This document shows, piece by piece, positions 52,066-61,923 of a DNA stretch of 64,000 bases. The notes beneath the pieces are model-generated. The model had not been told where the DNA came from. It did not search any database and saw nothing but the letters and a program-made list of their open reading frames with translations. The stretch is taken from the NCBI GenBank assembly GCA_964344765.1, contig CAYFOM010000001.1, forward strand, positions 248,001 to 312,000. Direction: 5' to 3'. The translations under genes and the position numbers were made by a program. Numbering within the stretch: position 1 is the stretch's first letter; each line of letters starts with the position of its first letter. The stretch is from JACNIZ01 sp964344765 (GTDB taxonomy: Bacteria; Planctomycetota; UBA1135).

Positions 52066-53115
52066 ATGTTTTCACTCCTTCTGGTGACCCCCCTGGTGCT
52101 GGCGCAGGAACCGGCGCCTGCTCCCACTCAAGAACCGGTTCCCACTACCGAGCAAGCCCCCGCTGCCGGCCAAGAAGCTGCTGTCATGTTCGATCCGCTG
52201 ACTGAAATTCAGCTGATCGTTGCCGAGCTGGAATCGCTCGAATCCTATACCTTCCAATACAAATCCGCCGGCGGCAACATGGGCGGCGGACGCGGAGGCT
52301 TCGGCGGACGTCCATCTGATGCGTCGGCCGGTGGCGAAGGCGCTGAGGGCGAAAAAGCTCCGGAGCCGCAGCCGTGGACGGTGACTTGGCAGAAAGGCCA
52401 GCCGTTGATGATGAGCAATGGCGAGTTTGTTGCCGTGCGTCAGGACAACGTCACCGCTTACAAGGGTGAGGATGGTGAATGGAAGCGCCAAGAGCGTCGT
52501 TCGCGCGGCGGCTCGGGCGGTCGTGGCGGCGAAGGTCGCACCCAGCGCGGTGGCGAAGGTCGCGGCCAAGGCGGCGGCGGTGAAAGCGGTGGTCGCCCCG
52601 AGCGCGGCAGTGGTCGTCCCGAACGCGGCGGCGGCGGTGGTGGAGAAGGCGGTGCTCGTCCGGAAATCACTCCGGCTCAGCGCGCAATGTGGGAAATGCG
52701 GTCCATTCAAATGCCGCACAACACCTTGATGGCGCTGCCGAACGCGGTTGATGAAACTCAGCTGTCGCAAAGCACCAAGTTGGGCCTGACCGTGATCGAA
52801 GGCGCGCTGACTCCGGAAGGCGCGATGGATTTGATGACCAACGGTCGTGGATTTGGTGGCCGCGGAGGTCGTGGCGGCGGCGAAGCTCCGCAAATGGAGA
52901 GCACCGGCAAGTTCCGCCTGATTCTGGGTCCGAAGGGTTCGCTAAAAGAGTTCTCGATCAGCACGACGATGAAAGGCAGCTTCCGCGATCGTGAATTCGA
53001 ACGCACCACCGAGCGTTCCTACAAATTCTCCAAGCACAACAAGTCCAAGGTTGAACTCGCCGACGACGTCCGCGCGATGTTGAAGCCGACTGCTCCGGAC
53101 GAAGAAGAGTTCTAA
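52066..53115 (+). CDS. Exported protein with Gly/Arg-rich insertions
   Basis: 349 residues, ATG start. A short signal peptide (MFSLLLVTPLVLAQEPAPAP) and a Pro/Gln/Glu linker lead to a domain beginning TEIQLIVAELESLESYTFQY. This fold, with WTVTWQKGQPLMMSNGEFVA and AGKFRLILGPK-type beta strands, is broken by disordered tracts rich in Gly, Arg and Glu: about residues 72-95, 148-200 and 262-273. Between them lies ITPAQRAMWEMRSIQMPHNT. I recognise no named family. RGG-type tracts are unusual in an exported protein. A strong terminator follows at 53137. Confidence 0.75.
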   Translation: MFSLLLVTPLVLAQEPAPAPTQEPVPTTEQAPAAGQEAAVMFDPLTEIQLIVAELESLESYTFQYKSAGGNMGGGRGGFGGRPSDASAGGEGAEGEKAPEPQPWTVTWQKGQPLMMSNGEFVAVRQDNVTAYKGEDGEWKRQERRSRGGSGGRGGEGRTQRGGEGRGQGGGGESGGRPERGSGRPERGGGGGGEGGARPEITPAQRAMWEMRSIQMPHNTLMALPNAVDETQLSQSTKLGLTVIEGALTPEGAMDLMTNGRGFGGRGGRGGGEAPQMESTGKFRLILGPKGSLKEFSISTTMKGSFRDREFERTTERSYKFSKHNKSKVELADDVRAMLKPTAPDEEEF

Positions 53116-53136
53116 GTCGACCACTCTTCTTCACTC

Positions 53137-53174
53137 ATCACCGTGTTCACTCCTGAGTGAGCACGGTGATTTTT
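53137..53174. terminator. Bidirectional-looking terminator between convergent genes
   Basis: ATCACCGTG-T-TCACTC (53137-53152), loop CT, GAGTGA-G-CACGGTGAT (53155-53170), followed by TTTT at 53171. Fifteen pairs. It ends the plus-strand exported-protein gene; the stop codon of the minus-strand gene at 53147 lies inside the hairpin, so it may serve both. Confidence 0.85.
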
Positions 53175-55033
53175 CTTTGTTCACCGGATTCGAGGTTGAG
53201 CCGAACGCCAAATCTTCGTCCATCTTCAGTTTGCATTACTAAATGTGTCAACCCAGGAGGAAGTTCATTCAAATCGCCCTTTTCATGCAGGCCAGGGAAT
53301 TCAAGTTCCACATCAGATTCGACCAATACCTTTGCAAGCTTTTTAGGCTGCAAATGGACAGGTTCTGTTTGTCCGGGTTGAATCACGAAGTAACTGGGCA
53401 GATAGCCGGCGGATGACCAGCGAACCACAACCGGGCTGCACTCGGCAACCGTTAACGTGAAATGGTTGGGCTGATCCGTTTCCTCGACCTCTGGATACTC
53501 GGACCAATAAAGCATGCTGTTTTCTTGCCACCGACTCGGCCCTTTAAAGTCCTGGGGCAGATAAATACTGATTTCATTGGTCTTCTGCTCCTCACCTTTC
53601 AAATCAGGTTGGATGAGATTGAGATCCTTAAGTTCAGCAATGGTTACGACCCCCTCAGGGGCAATTGCTTCTCTGTAATATGGAATTCGATCCACCCAGT
53701 AGTGGATAACTAGGCGCGCTCCTTTGGGGTAATGAAAGAATTGATCTGTTGGGTCTACGGAAGCAGTATGTCCGTCTGCCTCAATCCAAGCAGAGCGAGC
53801 ATCCTGGGGCCAAATCAGCTCAACTTTTGTTTGAGGCTCCCATTGTGGCATCAACTCAATGGTTTCGCCTTCTACCGATTCGAATTCAAGCCACTCTTCT
53901 TCAAACTGCCTGAACCCACCGCCTATGTGCAATGCCGCATTTCCTGCAGGGAAGGGGAATGATTCCATGCCCCAATGCTTTTTGCTGATGGATTGCGTCC
54001 ATCCGTCTTCATGAACGAGTTGTGCGGCAGGAAGTTTTCCATCCCAATCATCAAGGTCTGGAAGGTTGATTTGGATATTCGCCAATGGCAAACCCTCAGG
54101 CCGATTCCACGAAATTTGCCGCAGGGTTACGAGCCGATTTGGGATCAGATCTAGGTCACCAAATGGCTTATTTGCGTCGCCCAGTTGCTCAATGATGACA
54201 CCATCTGCTAGATAGCGATAGGGAGCGTAAACTAAGCCATGTTCGCTGGTACGGCCAACGTGATAGCACTCGCCATCATGAATATGGTACGTGCCGGAGG
54301 AATATGGGCTGCCGTCCTCCTTAAGGAGCTTGACCTGTAATTGCCGTTCCAGCCTCGGCATGACGATTGTGAATTCATAGCCGTTCAATAAAGCGTGCTC
54401 GGCATCGATGTATTCCGTGCCTGCAAAACCCTGCGCCCTCAGGCGCAGTTCAGGCATATTTTCTTGCGGACCATAGCCGCGCAGGAGGGCAATTCCTTCG
54501 GAGTTGGTTCTTACTTCAAATGCGGGTACATCGTGAGAGCAAGTCAAAGTCGATGTTATGACGGCGTTAAATATTGGACACCCTTGAGTGTCAATTACCT
54601 TTATACGCGGCACTTTGCCCTGATCGGGAAAGAGTGCGATGTCTTCCGAAAACAACTCCACGCCGGCATCATTAAATATCAGATATCCAGGAGCATGAAT
54701 TCGCGCTTTTTCGTTTCGAATCACGGTGAAACGACCATCCTCTCCCGACATCGCTTCGCCCATTCTTTGCAGACCGCCGGCTTCTCCATTCAGTTCCTCG
54801 GTCCAGGTTTCTACAACAGCTCCTACAACGGGATTACCGGTAATAGCATCCACAACGCGGCCGGAACTATACGTGTAGGCTTGATTAAATGGCCCAAACT
54901 CAACGGCGTCCTCGATGGTTGGTGCAAGCTCGATAAACGATTCACCCTCTTTCAATCCCGTCACCCGAATGGGTTCTTGCGCGACGGCGGTGAAGTGAAG
55001 AAGTACGAGTAGGGGGGTAAGAGCTGTAAACAT
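53147..55033 (-). CDS. Large secreted protein with carboxypeptidase-regulatory-like domains
   Basis: 628 residues from ATG at 55033. Signal peptide FTALTPLLVLLHFTAVAQ. The first domain is CarboxypepD_reg-like: YTYSSGRVVDAITGNPVVGA with a following GEDGRFTVIRNEKARIHAPG loop. Further beta-rich modules (KVPRIKVIDTQGCPIFNAVI, RQLQVKLLKEDGSPYSSGTY) run to the C-terminus. No catalytic motif is visible. It is similar in style to the protein at 11225-13768 and also AT-richer than neighbouring housekeeping genes. The function is unknown. Confidence 0.7.
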   Translation of the reverse strand: MFTALTPLLVLLHFTAVAQEPIRVTGLKEGESFIELAPTIEDAVEFGPFNQAYTYSSGRVVDAITGNPVVGAVVETWTEELNGEAGGLQRMGEAMSGEDGRFTVIRNEKARIHAPGYLIFNDAGVELFSEDIALFPDQGKVPRIKVIDTQGCPIFNAVITSTLTCSHDVPAFEVRTNSEGIALLRGYGPQENMPELRLRAQGFAGTEYIDAEHALLNGYEFTIVMPRLERQLQVKLLKEDGSPYSSGTYHIHDGECYHVGRTSEHGLVYAPYRYLADGVIIEQLGDANKPFGDLDLIPNRLVTLRQISWNRPEGLPLANIQINLPDLDDWDGKLPAAQLVHEDGWTQSISKKHWGMESFPFPAGNAALHIGGGFRQFEEEWLEFESVEGETIELMPQWEPQTKVELIWPQDARSAWIEADGHTASVDPTDQFFHYPKGARLVIHYWVDRIPYYREAIAPEGVVTIAELKDLNLIQPDLKGEEQKTNEISIYLPQDFKGPSRWQENSMLYWSEYPEVEETDQPNHFTLTVAECSPVVVRWSSAGYLPSYFVIQPGQTEPVHLQPKKLAKVLVESDVELEFPGLHEKGDLNELPPGLTHLVMQTEDGRRFGVRLNLESGEQRKITVLTQE

Positions 55034-55101
55034 ATCAGTCCGTTGATAAAGTGCTTTCGTGGCTGGTTGAGTGATTTCGTTCGCGGGCAAGGAACTGGGT
55101 T

Positions 55102-55127
55102 CGGCCCCTATCTGTTGATAGGGGCCG
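55102..55127. other. Strong hairpin in the 5' region of the large secreted-protein gene
   Basis: CGGCCCCTATC (55102-55112), loop TGTT, GATAGGGGCCG (55117-55127): eleven perfect pairs. Neither side has a T run, so it is not a standard terminator. It lies 69 bases upstream of the gene start at 55033 and may be a 5' UTR structure, an mRNA stabiliser or a protein site. Confidence 0.5.
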
Positions 55128-55198
55128 GTTCCGGTGACGCAGGCCGCGGGCGAAAGCGCCGACCGGACGCGGAATGACTTTTTCAAGGGGCTGAAAAG

Positions 55199-55230
55199 CA
55201 AGGCGGATGAGGACATCCTCACCCGCCTTG
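55199..55230 (-). terminator. Intrinsic terminator of the transketolase gene
   Basis: On the minus strand CAAGGCGGGTGAGGA (55230-55216), a two-base loop and TCCTCATCCGCCTTG (55213-55199), with one mismatch, then CTTTTC. It lies 37 bases after the stop of the transketolase-like gene. Confidence 0.75.
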
Positions 55231-55266
55231 AGTGTAGAGCCGCCGATTCGCGGCGTAACCGACGAT

Positions 55267-57591
55267 TTACAGTGCAGCCGGAGCGCCGCAGGCCAAGCGT
55301 ACTTCGCGTTCGGCAGCGAACTTGCTGATGCCTTTGCGTAGCGACTCCTTGTCCAAGCCGGCCTCTTCGATGATTTCATCGTACGATCCACCGGTGCGCC
55401 ACTGATCGTCGTGATCGGGGCACATTGCGTATTCAAACGACGCACGGTTACCAGCCCACAGCCACATGTTCTGACGGGCGTTGTTGGTAATGAAGGTGCT
55501 GTCGGCCCAGTCTTCGCGGCTGACCATTTCGTCGCGCCACGATTGATCCTGCAGCATGAACAGCTCGTGGCTGATTGCGGCAACCAACTTGACGTTCGGG
55601 CCGTCGCCGTCGAACCAACCGTCCTTCAGCAGCTCGATCAACGATGCCGTGCACGAGGTACCGCGCACAAAGATGCAGCCTTCCTTCGGACGCGCCGGGT
55701 CGTAATCGCGAATGATGTACGCGCCCTTGGCAGCTTCGCGGAAGTCGCCCATGCCGAGTGCCTTGCGATCCGGCAGCTCGACACCCGGACGAGTCAGGTG
55801 CAGTGCAACGATCGGAGCATCGGTGCCCAAAGCGGCCAGCAGCGCCGGACCCACTTCGTTCGGCTCCCACGGGTGAATGTCGATCACCGAGCCGCGCGGG
55901 AAGAACTGAGTCACACCCGGCGAGTAAATACCGAAGTGCGTGCGCGAGTCTTCCGCCGTTTCCGGACCGGAGTGACCGGCAACCCAGATCACTTTGCCCA
56001 TCTTGATCGGCGTGTCCTGAGCCTGCTGCGAGTACAAACGCATCGGACCGTACTTCAGGTAGCTGAACGAACCGTAGGTCGAGCAAGCACCCCAATAACC
56101 GGCAAAGTGGTTTTGCGGATCCGACGCCATGTTGGTCGAAGCCATGCCGCACAGCACACCCGCATTACCGAACTCGGTAATCGCAGTCGGCAACAGCGCG
56201 CCGCCCTTGGAGTCGTTGCGGTTGTACCAACCAAAGCCTTCGCTCTCGCCCCAATCCTTACCGAAACCGGACAGGTTGGTCGAATCCGCCAAGTCGGCGC
56301 TGGCAGCCAGCACGATCGGGCGACCGTATTTGCGCTTGGCCACCGAGTTCAAGTAAGCACCGACGCGCGAGAAACCGGCGCGGTTCGGCTGCGTTTCACC
56401 TGCAGCGAAGAACAGCTCATCGGGCAGAGTGTTCGGGTCGGTCAGTTCCGGATCTTGCGCCGGGTCCAAGCCCAACGAAACACCATCGATGCTCTCCGGC
56501 ACCGAGTCACCGAGTTCAACCAAGCGATCGGCCAACCACTGGCAGTAAGCGTCGTCATCCAGCAACGACAACGCAACCTTCAAGTTTTCAGCAGTCTGCT
56601 CGCGGAAGGCTTCGGCGGTGTCGGGCTTGCCAGCACCAAAGCCGACGAACTCCACGCCGTACTTATCTGCAAAGTCCTTCTTGGTCTGCCAGAAGATGTC
56701 GGAGTTCGGCTTGTGCGCCGCACCGTGCGACGCGTTACCGGTGACGCCATAACCGCGACCCTTAATGGTCTTGAACCAAGCGCAACGCGGCTGATCGCCA
56801 TCAGCAAAGGTGCTGTCGATCAACGCGGCAGCAACTTGCTCGTAATCGGTGCCGTCTTCGGCGCCCTTGGTGACGAAACCGTAGCTGTCGAACCAAGTTT
56901 GCGGGTCGCCGTACATGACGTCGCTGAACTTGCGCGGGTCGATGCCGTAGTCGTTCCAGTCGATCATGTAGACCATGTTCGACAAGCCCATGCCGTATGC
57001 GATCTGCTTGGCTTCGTGGTGGCAGCCGGCGGTCAAACCGCCCTCACCTTCGATACCAAAAACGCGCACCTCTTCGGCGCCCGCGTGCTTCAGCGCCAGC
57101 GCAATGCCGACGGCAGCCGGGCCGCCGTGACCGCTGGGGCCGGTGTTCGCTTTGAAGAACTGAGTCTTGCCCTCAGCCTCGGCGTGGCCGGACAGGCCGC
57201 CGTTGCGGCGCAGGTTGAGCAGGTCTTCCCACACCAGTTGGTTTTCCAGGCCGCCGGCGACCAAATACTTTTCATCGCCCGTTTTGTCGTACATGCGGCG
57301 CAACGCTTCGTTGTAGACGGCCAGCATGCCGTAAATCAACGGCGTGGTGTGGCCGGCAATCAGCACGAAGCGGTCGGCAAATGCTTTCTGCGGGTGGCGA
57401 ATGTCCCAGCGCATGATGCCGGACAGGGTCAACGCCACCATTGCCGGCACCTTCGAGCGGGACCCTCCCGGGTGACCGCTTTGCCGATGATTGAGCATCA
57501 AGTCGATCATTTGATCGATCATGTCGCCGGTCTTCTGCCAGTTTGCGAAGTCCGAGCGCAGAGAATCCAACTGTGGGATGGGTCTGGTCAT
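55267..57591 (-). CDS. Transketolase-family thiamine-diphosphate enzyme
   Basis: 774 residues from ATG at 57591. Transketolase moves two-carbon units between sugar phosphates. The TPP-binding half has MLNHRQSGHPGGSRSKVPAM, FVLIAGHTTPLIYGMLAVYN, FKANTGPSGHGGPAAVGIAL, and FGIEGEGGLTAGCHHEAKQI with VYMIDWNDYGIDP in place of the GDG...N signature. The pyrimidine half and C-terminal domain follow (FAGYWGACSTYGSFSYLKYG, VIWVAGHSGPETAEDSRTHF). It is about 100 residues longer than a standard transketolase and the TPP motif is altered, so a divergent substrate (or a pyruvate-type reaction) cannot be excluded. Confidence 0.75.
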   Translation of the reverse strand: MTRPIPQLDSLRSDFANWQKTGDMIDQMIDLMLNHRQSGHPGGSRSKVPAMVALTLSGIMRWDIRHPQKAFADRFVLIAGHTTPLIYGMLAVYNEALRRMYDKTGDEKYLVAGGLENQLVWEDLLNLRRNGGLSGHAEAEGKTQFFKANTGPSGHGGPAAVGIALALKHAGAEEVRVFGIEGEGGLTAGCHHEAKQIAYGMGLSNMVYMIDWNDYGIDPRKFSDVMYGDPQTWFDSYGFVTKGAEDGTDYEQVAAALIDSTFADGDQPRCAWFKTIKGRGYGVTGNASHGAAHKPNSDIFWQTKKDFADKYGVEFVGFGAGKPDTAEAFREQTAENLKVALSLLDDDAYCQWLADRLVELGDSVPESIDGVSLGLDPAQDPELTDPNTLPDELFFAAGETQPNRAGFSRVGAYLNSVAKRKYGRPIVLAASADLADSTNLSGFGKDWGESEGFGWYNRNDSKGGALLPTAITEFGNAGVLCGMASTNMASDPQNHFAGYWGACSTYGSFSYLKYGPMRLYSQQAQDTPIKMGKVIWVAGHSGPETAEDSRTHFGIYSPGVTQFFPRGSVIDIHPWEPNEVGPALLAALGTDAPIVALHLTRPGVELPDRKALGMGDFREAAKGAYIIRDYDPARPKEGCIFVRGTSCTASLIELLKDGWFDGDGPNVKLVAAISHELFMLQDQSWRDEMVSREDWADSTFITNNARQNMWLWAGNRASFEYAMCPDHDDQWRTGGSYDEIIEEAGLDKESLRKGISKFAAEREVRLACGAPAAL

Positions 57592-57682
57592 TTGGAGCAA
57601 GGTATGCGCAAGCCGAAAAGGGGGGGAGGCCTGCCTGACCGGCATTCTACTCCCTCGTTTGCAGGGATTGTTAACTCCTGGA

Positions 57683-60457
57683 TTAGCCGTCGCCCAGGGG
57701 GGTGTAGCGCGGCGAGGCGTCGGTTTTCGGCAATCCGTCGACCACCGCCTGCAGCTCGCGCAGAGCGCCAACGTGAACCGCATCGGCGCTACCAATCAGG
57801 TTGTGAATTTCGGCCGGATCAGCGTCGAGATCGTGCAGGCGAGTGGCGACGCCGCCTTCGATCCACAGCTTGTAGCGCTGGTTGCGGACGACGCGGTCGG
57901 CGAAGCCCTCATTACTGCGCACGCGGCCGTCCCGAAATTGCGCCGGCTTGCCGCCGCCCATCGACATCGCCCAGCGGCGGCCGACGAAATCGGTGGCGCC
58001 GTTGAGGGTGCCGAAAAAACTGGTGCCGGCGAGTTCCAGCTTGGCCGGCAGCGCGGAAGCGGGGACGTCGGCGGCTTCGAGCAGGGTGGGGAATAGGTCG
58101 GTGAAGTCGATGAGGGTGTGGTTGACCTTGTCGTGGACCGGGTAGCCCGGGGCGTACGCGATCAGCGGCACGTTGCAGCCGTTTTGGCTGAGCCGGTTTT
58201 TGCCTCCTTGCACCAGGCGGCCGTTGCGGGTTGCTTTCAAACCACGCGTGCTGCCGTTATCGGTGGTGAACAGGATGATGGTTTGCTGCTTCAATCCGAG
58301 GTCATCGACCCCGCGACGCAGATCGCCGACGAACTGGTCGACGTAGCTAACCATCGCTTGGTGCTTTTCGATTTTGCCTTCGGCCAGTGGCTGCGCCGGC
58401 GTGGTGACGAACGGCGTGTGCGGCAGGCATAGCGGCAAGTAGAGGAAGTTGGGTTTGTGCCGATTTTGCTCGAGGAAGTTCAGCGCGAATTCACGGAACA
58501 CGTCGGTGCCGTATGCGCCTTCGTGGGTGCGGCTGCCGTCGCGGGTGTGGAGATAAGGATCCCAATAACCCTCGCTGCTGGGCGGGTTGCCGTCTTCGTA
58601 TCCGGTCCACACGCACCAATCGTTGAACCCATGATCGCGCAACACCTCGGGCTGCAGGCGGAAGTCGTTGATCTGCCATTTGCCTGCGATTGCTGTGGCG
58701 TATCCGGCTTTGCGCAACGCACGCGCGATGGTGAAGTTTTGTTCCGGGTCGAAATGACAACCTTTGCCCCAGCGCGGCACGTCCCAGTGATTCACCCAAC
58801 CATGTTGATAGGGGTATAGACCGGTCAGCAGGGTCGTACGCGTCGGCGTGCACACCGGCATGGAATACGCGTTTTCAAAACGCATTCCGTCGGCGGCGAG
58901 TTGGTCCAAGTTCGGCGTTTGCATTTCCTCGCCGCCATAACAACTCAACCATTCTTTGCCGAGGTCATCCGCCATGACCAACACAATGTTTGGACGATCG
59001 TCATGCTCGCGCCAATCCAAATCCGCCTCGCTGCGCCACGCGTTTAGATCAGCTTTCATCCGCGCAACCACGTCACCATTTTCGCTGCTGACGTCCTTGC
59101 TTTCTCCCGGATCGGCTACCAAGTCGTACAACTGATACTTGCCATCTGCTTGATGGGCTTGTTTGGAATAAAGCTTCCACTGCTCCTCGATCCACGCCAC
59201 CTGTTTGCCGGATTCAAACCCAATCGGCTTGCCCCGTTGCGTCTGCTCACCGTCGAGTAGCAGTAGTAGATTGATGCCGTCGAATTGCAGGTCATGGCCA
59301 CCGGCATAGGACTGTTGCAGCTCGGCAAACTGCGGCGCGCCGCTTTGCGCTAACGCAGCCAAAACCGTGGGTACATAGTCCAACGTGCTACTTGGAGTGG
59401 AAATCACGCGCGGTGTGGAGTAGCGCTTCGGCCATTCCATGATTCCCGGCACTCGCACGCCGCCCTCGAATAAATCACGCTTGCGACCGCGCGAATGAGA
59501 GGCTGTACCGGGCGACTCGCCCGCTTGGCCTTCCGGTCCGTTATCGCTGCAGAACCAAAGCATGGTGTCTTCCGCCACGCCAAGTTTGCGCAGCTTGGAA
59601 CGCAAACGACCGACTTGCTCGTCCACCGAAGAAAGCGCACCGTAATAGTTGAGTTCAAACTCGCTGAACTCGCGATCCATTTCGCGATAGATCTGCTTGT
59701 GCTTGTCGCCGGCTAGCACCGGATAGTGCGGAGCGTGAAACCAAATCACTGTGAAGAAAGGCTGCTTCTCGGTGACTGAATGCTGCACAAATTCCAACGC
59801 ACGATTCATGATCAGCTCGGAATCGTCGCCGCGTAGTTCGGCGGCTAGCTTTTTGCCGACTTGATCGGGAACAATCTTCTCACCTCGTTCATTCCAAAAG
59901 GCCGTGCCAAACGGAGTTCCTTCCTTCTTATTGCCAACCCCGCGCGCAACCTTTGGTGGCGTGATCAATGGATTAAAAGTCGGCACCTTGGCTTCGGTAG
60001 AGAAGCAAACATCAAAGCCGCGTAACCATGGCGGTGCAAAATGAGCCGCGTGTTTGGGACCGCCGCGATTGGAGTCGGCTTCGGTCGTCGTCATCGTGCC
60101 CAAGTGCCATTTGCCGAAATGACCAGTGCGGTAACCACGCTGTTGCAAATAAGCGGCCAGATTGAATTCATGCTCGGGCAAATGCCCAGTATTCGCATGA
60201 TGAATTCCATAGCGATAAGGATGGCGCCCAGTCAAACAACTGCCGCGCGTCGGCGAGCAAACCGGCGCAGCCGCATAAAAACGATCAAAACGCACTCCCG
60301 CCGCCGCCATGTCATCCAAATTCGGCGTCTACAACACCACGTGCCCGTTGTAGCCGACGTCACCCCAACCCTGGTCATCGGTCATCACCAGGATGATGTT
60401 GGGAGGCTGACTTTGCAGCAGTGCTAGCGTTGCCGTTACGAGCGCCTGGAGGAACAT
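57683..60457 (-). pseudogene. Tandem two-domain sulfatase interrupted by an amber codon (TAG, codon 43)
   Basis: From ATG at 60457 a signal peptide (FLQALVTATLALLQSQP) leads into PNIILVMTDDQGWGDVGYNG, the normal sulfatase start, then HVVL, TAG (60331-60329), and TPNLDDMAAAGVRF in the same frame. Relatives usually have a sense codon here. The rest is intact for 878 codons. Domain 1 (about residues 20-480) has the formylglycine motif VCSPTRGSCLTG (Cys67). Domain 2 (from about residue 489, RPNIVLVMADDLGKEW) has VCTPTRTTLLTG (Cys536). Both carry HFGKWH or IAGKWQ and metal-site residues. Read from an internal TTG at 60319, the protein would lack the signal peptide and metal-binding Asp-Asp of domain 1. 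A point mutation or read error is most likely. Confidence 0.8.
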
Positions 60458-60490
60458 GACGCAATCCTAACAGCCCTACAAACGGAAAAA

Positions 60491-60516
60491 GCCACCTGCG
60501 AGTCATCGCAGGTGGC
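60491..60516 (-). terminator. Intrinsic terminator after ugd
   Basis: GCCACCTGCGA (60491-60501), loop GTCA, TCGCAGGTGGC (60506-60516): eleven perfect pairs. On the minus strand it is followed by TTTTTCCGTTT. It lies 21 bases after the ugd stop and upstream of the sulfatase gene on the same strand. Confidence 0.9.
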
Positions 60517-60536
60517 TTGGCGAAGTTTCGTTGAAC

Positions 60537-61871
60537 TTACTGCTTCACTTTCGAGCTGCTCAGGATCGGCGGAATGCCGACGCCATAACGATCGAATTCG
60601 TGCAGCATCAATTCGCGCTCGAGCAGGATGTTTCGACCATCCAAAATCAGCTTGCGCTTCATCGTGCCGCCCAACCGTTCGAAGTCCGGGTTGCGGTATT
60701 CGTTCCATTCGGTGCAAACGATCACTGCATCGCAACCTTCGGCAACGGTGTACATGTCTTCCATGTACTCATCAATGTTGTCGCCGATTTCGGCTTTGCC
60801 GGTTTCCAGAGCTTCCGGATCGCAAGCTTTGATGTACGCACCGCGAGCCTTCAATTCGCGCGCAATGGTAATCGCCGGCGCTTCACGCATGTCGTCGGTG
60901 CGCGGCTTAAACGCCAAGCCCCACAAACCAATGGTGATGCCATTCAAGTCCTCGCCAAAGATGTCAATCGTCTTCTCGACCATCAGACCCTTTTGCGTTT
61001 GGTTGACCGCTTCCACCGCTTCCAAAATCTGGAATTCATAACCATTCTGCTTAGCAGTGGCCATGATCGCCTTGACGTCTTTCGGGAAGCAAGAGCCGCC
61101 GTAACCGATGCCCGGGTACAAGAACGGCTTGCCAATGCGTGCATCGGAACCAATGCCGCGACGCACGTTGGAAACGTCGGCGCCGACCAAATCGCAGATG
61201 CGCGCAACCTCGTTCATGAACGAGATGCGCGTCGCCAACATTGCGTTGGCAGCGTACTTAGTCATCTCGGCCGAAGTCGGATCCATGTGCAGAATCGGCG
61301 CGCCGTTGCGCACGAACGGAGCGTACAGCTCGTCCATGATTTCGAAGTCTTCGGCATTTTCAGCGCCAATGACGACGCGGTCCGGCTTCATGAAGTCATC
61401 AATCGCCGCACCTTCCTTCAAGAACTCAGGGTTCGAGCACACCGCAATCGGGAATTCACTCTGCTCGTTGGCCAACACCTTGACCTGCGCAGCGGTTCCC
61501 ACCGGTACCGTCGACTTATCGACGATCAGCTTCGGTCCATTGGCAGCTTTGCCGATGTCGGCAGCCACCTTATAAACCGCGCTCAAGTCCGCTGAACCAT
61601 CTTTCCCCGGAGGAGTACCCACGGCGATGAACACCACGCGGGCATCGGCGACGGCGTCGACCAGCGAGGTGCTGAAATCCAAGCGACCGTGGCTGTGGTT
61701 GGAAAGCACCAGTTCGGACAGGCCTGGCTCATAAATGGGAATCTCGCCCTGCTTCAAGCGGGCGATCTTTTCTTCGTCAATGTCGACGCAGGTGACGTGG
61801 TTGCCCATCTCGGCAAAGCACGTACCCGCAACCAGTCCGACATATCCGGTACCGACAACGGCAATTCGCAT
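60537..61871 (-). CDS. ugd: UDP-glucose 6-dehydrogenase
   Basis: 444 residues, ATG start. It oxidises UDP-glucose to UDP-glucuronate for polysaccharide synthesis. The NAD-binding motif IAVVGTGYVGLVAGTCFAEM, IYEPGLSELV, FIAVGTPPGKDGSADLSAVY, the Lys in IDDFMKPDRVVIG, catalytic Cys in GIGYGGSCFPKDVKAIM, LWGLAFKPRTDDMREAPAIT and the C-terminal DAVIVCTEWNEYRNPDFERL are all present. Normal length. It ends with a strong terminator. Confidence 0.96.
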   Translation of the reverse strand: MRIAVVGTGYVGLVAGTCFAEMGNHVTCVDIDEEKIARLKQGEIPIYEPGLSELVLSNHSHGRLDFSTSLVDAVADARVVFIAVGTPPGKDGSADLSAVYKVAADIGKAANGPKLIVDKSTVPVGTAAQVKVLANEQSEFPIAVCSNPEFLKEGAAIDDFMKPDRVVIGAENAEDFEIMDELYAPFVRNGAPILHMDPTSAEMTKYAANAMLATRISFMNEVARICDLVGADVSNVRRGIGSDARIGKPFLYPGIGYGGSCFPKDVKAIMATAKQNGYEFQILEAVEAVNQTQKGLMVEKTIDIFGEDLNGITIGLWGLAFKPRTDDMREAPAITIARELKARGAYIKACDPEALETGKAEIGDNIDEYMEDMYTVAEGCDAVIVCTEWNEYRNPDFERLGGTMKRKLILDGRNILLERELMLHEFDRYGVGIPPILSSSKVKQ

Positions 61872-61923
61872 GTTTCTGTGGGTCTATGGGGAGGGGACTA
61901 GCCGGGAATTGTAGCTTCGCGGA

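Noticed and set aside
55411..58005. 864-codon open frame on the plus strand
   Set aside because: It lies antisense to the transketolase-like gene, has no recognisable protein motif and reflects codon bias of the real gene.
60329..60331. Amber codon in the sulfatase as pyrrolysine
   Set aside because: The position is not a functional site in sulfatases, nothing nearby suggests a pyl system, and the neighbouring genes are not methylamine-related; mutation or read error is simpler.
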